From: Neobacillus mesonae
GTDB taxonomy: Bacteria; Bacillota; Bacilli; Paenibacillales; Paenibacillaceae
Reading direction: 5' to 3'
Assembly (NCBI GenBank): GCA_023715865.1
Contig: JAMBOW010000001.1
Span: 1,054,001 to 1,118,000 of the forward strand
Length of the DNA: 64,000 nt
The translations under genes were made by a program, and so were the position numbers. Under the pieces are notes generated by a model. It ran no database searches and was not told the origin of the DNA. It was given only the letters and a program-made list of their open reading frames with translations. Each line of letters opens with the position of its first letter. The first letter of the stretch is position 1. Below are positions 57,265-64,000 of this stretch, piece after piece.

Positions 57265-58923
57265 ATGCGATTAGAAGAATTGTTACGCACAGACATTTAT
57301 CATAGCTCACAGATCCTTGCCGGTGCTGACGGATTAAATAAACCGGTAGAAACAGTCAACATTATGGATGCACCTGATATTATCCACTTCTTGAAGCCAA
57401 ATGAGCTGTTGTTGACGAATGGGTACTTTATACAGAACCATCCCGATTCTCTTCTAGAGCTGATCCATGATATGCACCTGATGAAATGCTCCGGCATTGC
57501 CATAAAAACAAAGCGTTTTGGGATTTCCGTCCCTGATGAAGTCATAGCTGAAGCAAACCGGCTGCGATTTCCCATCGTTGAGATCTCTGAATTAAAATAC
57601 TCTTTAGGTGAAATACTGCAGCGGTCCACCAGTCTTATTCTTGATAACAAAAATGAGGAACTGCAATACGCACTGCAAATACATAAAAGCTTTTGTGATA
57701 TGACGATGAAAGGCAAAAGTATACCTGATATTGTTGCCACTCTTTCGAAGCTTCTAGCATCCCCAATTATCCTGCTGAACAGCAAGCGGCAGCTCATCGC
57801 CAATTCAAGGCTTCCCGCCTCACAGCTTAAAGAAGTTATATCCAGACTCTCTTTGTTGATGGAGGACACATCTACTTTAGATCCATCCATTTCTTTTTGC
57901 TTCATTGAAAAGGAGTTTCGCAAGTATTCTCATGTTCTCTCTTACCCTGTTCATACCTATCGCCATGAAGGCTGGCTCCTATCACTGCATGAATCTTTAT
58001 CCAACTCAGATCGATATAGACTTACGATGGAACAGGCTGCCAATGTCATCGGCATGGAAATGACAAAAGCCTATGCTGTCAAAGAACGTTCCCGAAGATA
58101 CAAAAATGAATTTTTCTCCGATCTGATTGAAGGATATTTTGTAACAGAGCATGAAGCACTCCACTCCGGCAAAAAATTTGGACTTAAGCCTGGAGGTGAT
58201 TGGGTTCTTCTGGCCGCTCGATTGGATGAACATACCAGCAGCCACTCCTTAACCAAAAATGTATCAAATTTGACTGAACTATCTATTTCTGAAAGAGACA
58301 TGCAGTATGAGCTCATTAAATGGCACCTTGCCAGCATCCCGTATTCCTTCATCATGTTTACCAAAAACGACAGCTTTGGCTTACTTCTTGCTATAGATAG
58401 ACAACAATGGGATGATTATCATTTGGCAGAAATACTAAAGGAAAGAATTGAGTACTTGTTCAAGGATTCAAAGATCAGTCTGTCTATTGGAATTGGAAAT
58501 CCCGTAGGCAGCGTACTGGATATCGGTCATTCCTTTACTGAAGCAGCTAAAGCTTTGCAGCTCGGTTATCACATGAAGAAAACTAGGTTCGTTGAATCCT
58601 ACCAATCCAAGGATGTAGCCTATCTCTTTCGAATGCTTCCCCAAGAAGAGCTTCGTCAATTTTATGAGGAGACATTTCGCGCCTTTAATCAGGTTGAAGC
58701 TCAAGAGCGTGAGGAACTGCTAAGAACCCTGAACATATTTTATGATACCCAGTGTCAGTTGGTAGAGACATCCAAGCAGCTCTATGTACATCGTAATACT
58801 GTGGTTTACCGGCTAGAAAAGTGCGAGAAAATTACTGGATTAAATCTCAAAGAACCTATGATCAGTCTTCGCTTTAGAATCGCGTTTGCCATTGAAGCCA
58901 TGCTGTTCAAAGCAGACACTTAA
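57265..58923 (+). CDS. PucR family transcriptional regulator
   Basis: A 552-residue regulator: N-terminal PucR domain (about 5-125; ILAGADGLNKPVETVNIMDAP), a central CdaR GGDEF-like domain (about 300-430), and a C-terminal helix-turn-helix of the PucR/CdaR type (about 505-540; TSKQLYVHRNTVVYRLEKCE). Relatives activate purine, amino acid or sugar-acid catabolism when a metabolite accumulates. It converges with the amidohydrolase operon, whose promoter at 63.78 kb lacks a -35 and has an inverted repeat, as expected for an activated target. GAGGTG precedes the ATG. Confidence 0.9.
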   Translation: MRLEELLRTDIYHSSQILAGADGLNKPVETVNIMDAPDIIHFLKPNELLLTNGYFIQNHPDSLLELIHDMHLMKCSGIAIKTKRFGISVPDEVIAEANRLRFPIVEISELKYSLGEILQRSTSLILDNKNEELQYALQIHKSFCDMTMKGKSIPDIVATLSKLLASPIILLNSKRQLIANSRLPASQLKEVISRLSLLMEDTSTLDPSISFCFIEKEFRKYSHVLSYPVHTYRHEGWLLSLHESLSNSDRYRLTMEQAANVIGMEMTKAYAVKERSRRYKNEFFSDLIEGYFVTEHEALHSGKKFGLKPGGDWVLLAARLDEHTSSHSLTKNVSNLTELSISERDMQYELIKWHLASIPYSFIMFTKNDSFGLLLAIDRQQWDDYHLAEILKERIEYLFKDSKISLSIGIGNPVGSVLDIGHSFTEAAKALQLGYHMKKTRFVESYQSKDVAYLFRMLPQEELRQFYEETFRAFNQVEAQEREELLRTLNIFYDTQCQLVETSKQLYVHRNTVVYRLEKCEKITGLNLKEPMISLRFRIAFAIEAMLFKADT

Positions 58924-58947
58924 AGCACATGCTTCATAACAGTATAA

Positions 58948-58987
58948 AAACCCGCTGCCAGACGTTGGCAAACGGGTTTCCTCTTTT
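58948..58987. terminator. Bidirectional terminator between pucR and the amidohydrolase operon
   Basis: Stem AAACCCG/CGGGTTT extended inside by TGCCA/TGGCA (58948-58979), followed on the plus strand by CCTCTTTTTTT and on the minus strand by TTTTATACTG. Confidence 0.9.
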
Positions 58988-59009
58988 TTTAACCCTATAC
59001 TAATGCAGC

Positions 59010-60266
59010 TTATGTAGTGGATAATATACGGCGTTCAACTCTGTTTCCATTTTTCCATACAGCAAGAGGTCGAGGTCGTTCAATTAACAACTCCCTTTCT
59101 GACTTGACCGGAAATAATACAAGATCGGCTTGCTTTCCAGAACGTATTACATAATCAGATACACCAAGGACTGCAGCAGCGTGCTGCGTTCCCATATCCA
59201 CCAGAAGCTTCGCATCCTTCTCGCTTCCCATATATGCTGTATGTGCCAGCAGCCAGGCTATATCCATTACATTCCCTGTTCCAAAAGGCGTAAATGCATT
59301 ACAAATGTTATTAGCACCATAAGTTACATTAACACCATGATCATGCAGTAAACGAACCGGTGTCAGCCCGCGGCGGACATTATCTTCATCGTCCCTTCCA
59401 TTTATATAGAGATCCGTAGCAGGCAAGGTAATAATGTGAATACCCGCCTCTGCAATCTGCTCTGCACAGAGAAGTGCTTCTTCCTTCGGTATCGCTCCAA
59501 GCGATGTGACATGCCCAGCTGCCACCCGCCCCTGATAACCGTACTCTTTCGTTTTTTGAGCAATTTGCAGAATGGCACGGTCATTCGGATTCAATGAGAA
59601 GTCAGCATGAAAATCAAGCGGCAAATCATTCGCTGCTGCCAATCGGAATACATAGTCCAAGTGCTCTTCCAGACTCGAATCCATATAAGTAATTCCTCCA
59701 ACAGCATCTGCACCCATCTTCACCGCTGCCTTGAGCAGTTCTGAAGTGCCTAGTGCAGCAAAAATACCTTCCTGTGGAAAAGCGACAATGTTCAAATCTA
59801 AACGATCCTTTATCTGAGCTTTAATCTCGAGCACACTTTCCATAGCTGAAAGACCGAGTACTGGATCTACTTCGACATGACATCTAGCATGAGTAACTCC
59901 ATAGGAACTCAGTCTGTCTGCAACCTCTAGAGAGCGTAATATCATATCCTGCTTTGTGAAGCCTTCTTTTAATTTGACCGTGATCTCAATCGCTTCCTGA
60001 AGGGAGTGCGCTTCTTTAGGCATCCTGGAAAGCAGCATCGCTTTTTCCATATGAATATGGGGCTCAATTAATCCAGGAAGCAGCAAGCTGCCATTTGCGT
60101 TATAAATAGACTTCTCATCCATACCATGATTCGCTATGTCTGTGCTGCTGTATGTTTCATTAGAAGGCAGTGGTACTACAGCATGAATGTGCGCCTCTCG
60201 TATGATAACATCATATAAACCCGAGACGTTTGGCAACCGGCAGCGATGAATGATTTGAAAGCCCAA
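59010..60266 (-). CDS. Amidohydrolase family protein (cytosine deaminase-like), catalytic residues altered
   Basis: Third of three tandem CodA-like amidohydrolases, 418 residues. The first metal motif HIHMEK (His70, His72) and the histidine in AAGHVTSLG (His252) are kept. The motif HxxE that carries the proton shuttle in CodA (HCDE) reads HADF here (220-223), and the metal-binding Asp (Asp313 in E. coli CodA) is replaced by Asn319 in YGANNICN. The protein may be inactive, use other chemistry, or be a binding or regulatory homologue. The start is TTG at 60266, with AAGGGGTG seven nucleotides upstream, eight bases after the stop of the second amidohydrolase. Confidence 0.85.
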   Translation of the reverse strand: MGFQIIHRCRLPNVSGLYDVIIREAHIHAVVPLPSNETYSSTDIANHGMDEKSIYNANGSLLLPGLIEPHIHMEKAMLLSRMPKEAHSLQEAIEITVKLKEGFTKQDMILRSLEVADRLSSYGVTHARCHVEVDPVLGLSAMESVLEIKAQIKDRLDLNIVAFPQEGIFAALGTSELLKAAVKMGADAVGGITYMDSSLEEHLDYVFRLAAANDLPLDFHADFSLNPNDRAILQIAQKTKEYGYQGRVAAGHVTSLGAIPKEEALLCAEQIAEAGIHIITLPATDLYINGRDDEDNVRRGLTPVRLLHDHGVNVTYGANNICNAFTPFGTGNVMDIAWLLAHTAYMGSEKDAKLLVDMGTQHAAAVLGVSDYVIRSGKQADLVLFPVKSERELLIERPRPLAVWKNGNRVERRILSTT

Positions 60267-60273
60267 ATCTGTA

Positions 60274-61470
60274 TCACCCCTTATCAAAAATCAAGTTTTT
60301 TGATAGATCTAACCGCTTCCCGCCTACTATCCTTCCATGCGAAATCACCCATTCTCGATCCGGCACTTTACTTAGTGCATGTTCTAGGTTCAGAACCTGA
60401 TCTACTAATATAAAATCAGCCCTATCACCGACTTTTGGCGTTATTGAACCAACCGTAGAATATTGAAACGCCTCAGCCAATTGCTCGTCCTCAACCCAGT
60501 TGTATCGCTCAGCTAATCTGGAAGTACGCTGGAGCATATCTCCATTACCGTATGGAGACCAGGCATCAAGAACATTGTCCGTTCCGATCATGACTCTTAC
60601 ACCAAGGGAACGAAGCAAAGGAAGGTTAGGCATGGGTCGATCGATGGGTACACTGCTAATGATCCCAACTCCCGCCTCTTTCATTTTCCCGCCTAATCTC
60701 ATTAATGCAGCTTCTGAAATGTGTCCAAGCCCCCATGCATGACTTACGTCCACCTTATCTTTGAGCCCAAACTCGGCTGTAAGCTCAGTCATTCGTTCAA
60801 TCGTATATAATCCAAGATGCCCTGGATCGTGAAGATGAATGTCGATACCGGCTTTATATTCAGCAGCTAGACTAAATACTTCTTGCAGGCAGGGATCAAG
60901 CGCTTGATCAAGACCTCCAGGATCAACTGCTCCCACAAGATTTGCACCCATGCGCATGGCCTCCTTCATTAAAGGAAGTGCGCGTGAGCGAATAAGACCT
61001 TGCTGAGGAAATGCTACAATCTCAATATCCATCCGCTCCCGATAGTCCTCCCTAACCTTAAGCACGGCCTCGAGAGATTGAAGTCCGATTTCATGATCCA
61101 CATCCACATGTGTTCTAATTCGGGTCGTTCCTTGCTGAAGCATAATATCTAGCATTATTCTTGCACGTTCCTCAACAGTTAAGGACAGCATACCGAGCAA
61201 TTCTTTCTCTCGTTTCAGCTGATTCGACAGGGTGTCGATGGACCTTCGCGAAAGCCATCTCGGTTCTCCGATAAAATGCTTATCCAAATGACAGTGCATA
61301 TCACGCAAAGCAGGTAAATAGAGCAATCCATTTCCATCGTAGACATTTCCCTTTGATAACTGTTTATCCAATGTACTATTATCAGGAATTACATTTGTAA
61401 AATGTCCATTTTCAATCTCAAGTGAGAATAATTGATTACCAATTCTGACTCTTTTCCAAGTTGTGAGCAA
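60274..61470 (-). CDS. Amidohydrolase family protein (cytosine deaminase-like)
   Basis: Second of the three tandem amidohydrolases, 398 residues, a (beta/alpha)8 barrel metalloenzyme. Metal ligands: His59 and His61 in MHCHLDK, His212 in DIHLHDPG, His244 in DVSHAWGLG and Asp298 in IGTDNVLDAW. The residue matching the catalytic Glu217 of CodA is Asp215 (HLHD). It would hydrolyse or deaminate a cyclic amide or amidine. The start is TTG at 61470 with AAAGGAGG at 9 nt, inside the end of the first amidohydrolase gene (35-nt overlap), so the genes are translationally coupled. Confidence 0.87.
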   Translation of the reverse strand: MLTTWKRVRIGNQLFSLEIENGHFTNVIPDNSTLDKQLSKGNVYDGNGLLYLPALRDMHCHLDKHFIGEPRWLSRRSIDTLSNQLKREKELLGMLSLTVEERARIMLDIMLQQGTTRIRTHVDVDHEIGLQSLEAVLKVREDYRERMDIEIVAFPQQGLIRSRALPLMKEAMRMGANLVGAVDPGGLDQALDPCLQEVFSLAAEYKAGIDIHLHDPGHLGLYTIERMTELTAEFGLKDKVDVSHAWGLGHISEAALMRLGGKMKEAGVGIISSVPIDRPMPNLPLLRSLGVRVMIGTDNVLDAWSPYGNGDMLQRTSRLAERYNWVEDEQLAEAFQYSTVGSITPKVGDRADFILVDQVLNLEHALSKVPDREWVISHGRIVGGKRLDLSKNLIFDKG

Positions 61471-62701
61471 CGCGGTTATCCTCCTTTGTCAGCAGCTTGC
61501 CTTTATGTATGATTCTGGTTATGGGTGACCTTCTGGCAACAACTTCTGCAGTGCAGCTTGCCTTTGCCAGTACAAGGGAGGCTTCATCGCCTTCCAGTGG
61601 CCATACTCTCTCTCCTAACGGGCTCAGCGGTGTCACTCCTCTCGTTATGTAAGAGATAGCCTCTGACAAAGTACGCTCGTCACTCCAGCTGTTGTATTCA
61701 GCAAACCGGCTGAGCCGATCCATAATGCTAGCATTTCCAAAGGGTCCCCACCAGTCAAAAATACTGTCACAGCCTAATGCTACCTTTACTCCTCTGGCCT
61801 TCAATTGCTGTAGTGGAGGTATTGTTGTTCTTACACGTATTGGTGCTGTTGAGATAAGAGCAACCCCGGAAGCTGCCATACGATCTGCAGTCTCCTCTGC
61901 TTCCGCTAAAGTTACTCCGCCAAGAGCAAATCCATGGCTGATCGCCACTTTGTTCTGCCAGCCTGCTTCTTCTGTTAGACTAAGAAGTTTGTTAATGGTG
62001 TACAGCCCCATGTAATCAGGTTCGTGCAAGTGAATATCAATATCGGCTTTAGCTTCCACCGCGATATTCATCATGAGTTCTAAAGATTGTTCAACGTTAC
62101 GGTCTATCGCTCCTGGATCTAGCCCTCCTACATGAGTAGCGCCCAGCTTCATTGCCTCACGCATCAGACCTGCAACATGGGTCCTCAGCAGTCCGTGCTG
62201 TGGAAAAGCAACAATCTCAAACGTTAAGCGATCATTATATTCATCCAGCACTTCCTGTATCATCTCCAGATGCTTAAGTCCGACATAAGGATCGATATTT
62301 ACATGTGTTCGAATATGTGTTGTTCCAGCCTCCATAATTTTGTCTATCAGCATTCGGGCTGTTGATTTAACTGTTGAAAGTTTTTCAGGCAATATCTTTG
62401 CTTCATAATCAAGGCGTTCGAGTAAATTCGCTACTGGCTTCACAGCTTTCCATTCTCCACCGTAATAGGATTTATCTAAATGGAAATGGCTTTCTGCAAA
62501 AGACGGCAGCGCAAGCTGCATTTCTGCATCTATTTTTATATAGTCATCTTGGATCTGCTCATTCGCATTATAAATCTTTGCAATCTTCCCACCATCAATA
62601 AAAAGATGATACAGATTCGTCTTTGTACCGACAACCGAATCATTCTCATATTCGTAACCGTCCTCCAGCCTTACATTCATTAACCAGTACATTTGTTCCA
62701 T
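61436..62701 (-). CDS. Amidohydrolase family protein (cytosine deaminase-like)
   Basis: First of the three tandem amidohydrolases, 421 residues, and the most canonical. Metal ligands: His72 and His74 in SHFHLDK, His224 in DIHLHEPDY, His256 in ISHGFALG and Asp312 in LGCDSIFDWW. Glu227 (HLHE) matches the proton-shuttling Glu217 of E. coli cytosine deaminase. The substrate is not known; the binding protein of the THI5 group upstream points to a pyrimidine-like or other small N-heterocycle. It lies 33 nt after the binding protein gene. Confidence 0.9.
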   Translation of the reverse strand: MEQMYWLMNVRLEDGYEYENDSVVGTKTNLYHLFIDGGKIAKIYNANEQIQDDYIKIDAEMQLALPSFAESHFHLDKSYYGGEWKAVKPVANLLERLDYEAKILPEKLSTVKSTARMLIDKIMEAGTTHIRTHVNIDPYVGLKHLEMIQEVLDEYNDRLTFEIVAFPQHGLLRTHVAGLMREAMKLGATHVGGLDPGAIDRNVEQSLELMMNIAVEAKADIDIHLHEPDYMGLYTINKLLSLTEEAGWQNKVAISHGFALGGVTLAEAEETADRMAASGVALISTAPIRVRTTIPPLQQLKARGVKVALGCDSIFDWWGPFGNASIMDRLSRFAEYNSWSDERTLSEAISYITRGVTPLSPLGERVWPLEGDEASLVLAKASCTAEVVARRSPITRIIHKGKLLTKEDNRVAHNLEKSQNW

Positions 62702-62734
62702 TGCTTTAGTTCCTCCCCTTATGTTCTGTCCATA

Positions 62735-63730
62735 TTACTCCTCGGACAAATAAGCTGTCGTAAACATATCAGATGCATTAAATTTTTCCTTTAGCAAGCC
62801 GGCTGTGTGAAGCTGATCAATAAGCGTCATCCACCGCTCTTCCGTCATATAACCTACTCCATGCTCTGCTGCATCGAAGCCATAAATGTATTCCCTGAAT
62901 GATTCTTCCTGATGTTTTAGTGACTCGAAAGTCATATCTGGATTAAATTCATTAATGATTTCCAAAATCTCGTCCGGTGATTTTTTGTAATATGACCAGC
63001 CTTTTACCATCGATGAAACAAAGCTGCGAACCGTTTCCTCATTCTTGTCGAGATAGTCTTTCGTAGTGTAAAGGACATAGTTATACGGATCGTATCCAGA
63101 ATCAGAAATAAACTTTACTTCCGTTTCAATACCTTGCTCCTTCATAAAATACGGTTCTCCCATCACATATACCTGTTCTGCGGACTCCTTATCATTAATA
63201 AAATTTGTTGAATCTCCGAGATATGGGAGCTCCTTGACATTACTGAGATCATACTGTGTTTTTAAATAATCCCAATAAGGAATACCTGTCTGGATAAAAG
63301 CCTTACGGCCGTTTAGTTCCTCGAAACTTTCTATGCCATGTCCTTTATGAAACATAAAAGCCTGCGGGCTTCGCTGATTAATCGCAGCCAAAGCTACAAG
63401 CTCGATTCCTTGATTTCGTGCGATCAGCACCTGATCTCCGTGTGCAAGGCCAAACTCTGCTTTCCCAGATGCCACAATCTGAATCGAAGAAACCTGCGGC
63501 CCGCCAGGCTCAATCGTGACATTAAGTCCTTTTTCCTCGTAATAACCTTGCTCCTGTGCAGCATAGATACCACCATGTCCGGGTGCGGCAAACCAGTTCA
63601 ATACAACTTTTACATCCTCCAGATCTGCATCGCCGGATGCCCCGGAATTACCACAGCCGGTTGCAGCTAAAGCAATAGATACACCCGTCAGCAGCATTGT
63701 TAATGTTCGCCCAATTTTTCTTTTTATCAT
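62735..63730 (-). CDS. NMT1/THI5-like ABC substrate-binding lipoprotein
   Basis: A 331-residue periplasmic-binding-type lipoprotein with lipobox ATGC. The family pattern is clear: VVLNWFAAPGHGGIYAAQEQ, GYYEEKGLNVTIEPGG, and the IVASGKAEFGLAHGD segment. Members bind thiamine pyrimidine precursors, taurine-like sulfonates or nitriles. No permease or ATPase gene lies in this transcript, so it must use a partner encoded elsewhere, perhaps just to the right of the window. The start at 63730 has AAAGGGAG at 8-nt spacing. First gene of the operon with the three amidohydrolases. Confidence 0.9.
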   Translation of the reverse strand: MIKRKIGRTLTMLLTGVSIALAATGCGNSGASGDADLEDVKVVLNWFAAPGHGGIYAAQEQGYYEEKGLNVTIEPGGPQVSSIQIVASGKAEFGLAHGDQVLIARNQGIELVALAAINQRSPQAFMFHKGHGIESFEELNGRKAFIQTGIPYWDYLKTQYDLSNVKELPYLGDSTNFINDKESAEQVYVMGEPYFMKEQGIETEVKFISDSGYDPYNYVLYTTKDYLDKNEETVRSFVSSMVKGWSYYKKSPDEILEIINEFNPDMTFESLKHQEESFREYIYGFDAAEHGVGYMTEERWMTLIDQLHTAGLLKEKFNASDMFTTAYLSEE

Positions 63731-63775
63731 GGTTCCCACTCCCTTTGGTAATTTTAGATCTGTTACTTGTCGGTA

Positions 63776-63799
63776 ATTATATAATGTTAAATTACATTA
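63776..63799 (-). promoter_or_regulatory. Candidate activator-dependent promoter of the amidohydrolase operon
   Basis: Consensus -10 TATAAT (63776-63781, minus) without a -35. The 18 bp next to it carry inverted repeat TAATGT-N6-ACATTA (63782-63799), and GTCT-TT-AGAC follows at 63801-63810. A PucR-type activator site is inferred. The rest of 63731-64000 holds only the terminator listed next. Confidence 0.45.
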
Positions 63800-63952
63800 C
63801 GTCTTTAGACTATGAATACAAAAGAGAGGATTGATTTTATTGTTTAAGTACAAAACTTACACGTAACAGCCTTGATCATGTGATATTTATTCACAAATAT
63901 TTTTTAAAGTTCTAACGATAACAAGCTGATCGCAAAAATTAATGTAAACAGC

Positions 63953-63985
63953 ACAAAAAGCGCCAAGGTATTTAACCTCGACGCT
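63953..63985 (-). terminator. Terminator of a gene beyond the right edge
   Basis: Minus-strand arms AGCGTCGAGGT and ACCTTGGCGCT pair over 11 bp with two G-U pairs and a 5-nt loop, followed by TTTTTGTGC. It must serve a minus-strand gene that ends just outside the window. Confidence 0.75.
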
Positions 63986-64000
63986 CCTACAATTAGTTTT

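Overview
The window looks like a chromosomal segment of an endospore-forming Firmicute, most likely Paenibacillus. The basis is a complete gerA-type germination operon behind a sigma-G-like promoter, a YesM/YesN two-component pair next to an LplB/LplC-type sugar importer with no ATPase of its own, a secreted pectinase built on fibronectin III repeats, strong AAGGAGG ribosome sites, frequent TTG/GTG starts and a moderately low GC content. No rRNA, tRNA, CRISPR array, phage or intact insertion sequence was seen. The genus is inferred, not proven.

Layout. 1-800: end of an SDR oxidoreductase and a convergent MerR regulator. 0.9-4.7 kb: gerA-gerB-gerC germinant receptor operon (minus strand). 4.8-7.8 kb: MBL-fold hydrolase, PhzF-like isomerase, GNAT, small membrane protein. 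7.9-8.5 kb: frameshifted stalk-domain gene. 8.6-14.2 kb: sucrose regulon (EIIBCA transporter, fructokinase, sucrose-6-phosphate hydrolase, LacI-type repressor) with two identical-core operators on the promoter. 14.5-17.1 kb: rifamycin phosphotransferase. 17.4-24.3 kb: two ABC permeases, solute-binding lipoprotein, YesN-type regulator and YesM-type kinase. 24.5-37.4 kb: single genes and regulator/target pairs (phosphoglycerate mutase, stand-alone FabF paralogue with a divergent XRE regulator, aldo/keto reductases, GNATs, arylamine N-acetyltransferase, MocR, TetR, SET-type efflux pump, AraC with a divergent reductase). 37.4-39.6 kb: NhaC antiporter behind a roughly 300-nt leader that ends in an intrinsic terminator, and a small membrane protein. 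39.6-41.7 kb: decayed gene, membrane protein, AraC regulator. 41.8-49.2 kb: an 1897-residue secreted pectate lyase/pectin methylesterase fusion and a solute-binding lipoprotein. 49.4-56.5 kb: Zn alcohol dehydrogenase with a MerR regulator and a 19-bp-spacer promoter, sugar O-acetyltransferase, RidA/HxlR, CsaA, EamA/AraC, methyltransferase. 56.7-57.1 kb: a membrane-protein gene with an internal deletion. 57.2-63.8 kb: PucR-family regulator facing an operon of one NMT1/THI5-like substrate-binding lipoprotein and three tandem cytosine-deaminase-like amidohydrolases.

How the genes work together. The theme is nutrient sensing and uptake: sucrose through a phosphotransferase system, an oligosaccharide through YesMN-controlled ABC transport, pectin through a secreted bifunctional enzyme and a neighbouring binding protein, and probably a pyrimidine-like or other N-heterocyclic compound through the PucR/amidohydrolase cluster. 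Many smaller loci are a regulator beside its likely target. The most unusual pieces are the amidohydrolase triplet, in which catalytic residues are lost stepwise; the terminator-ended leader of nhaC; the lyase-esterase fusion; and an ectopic copy of the ridA-hxlR promoter region upstream of pucR.
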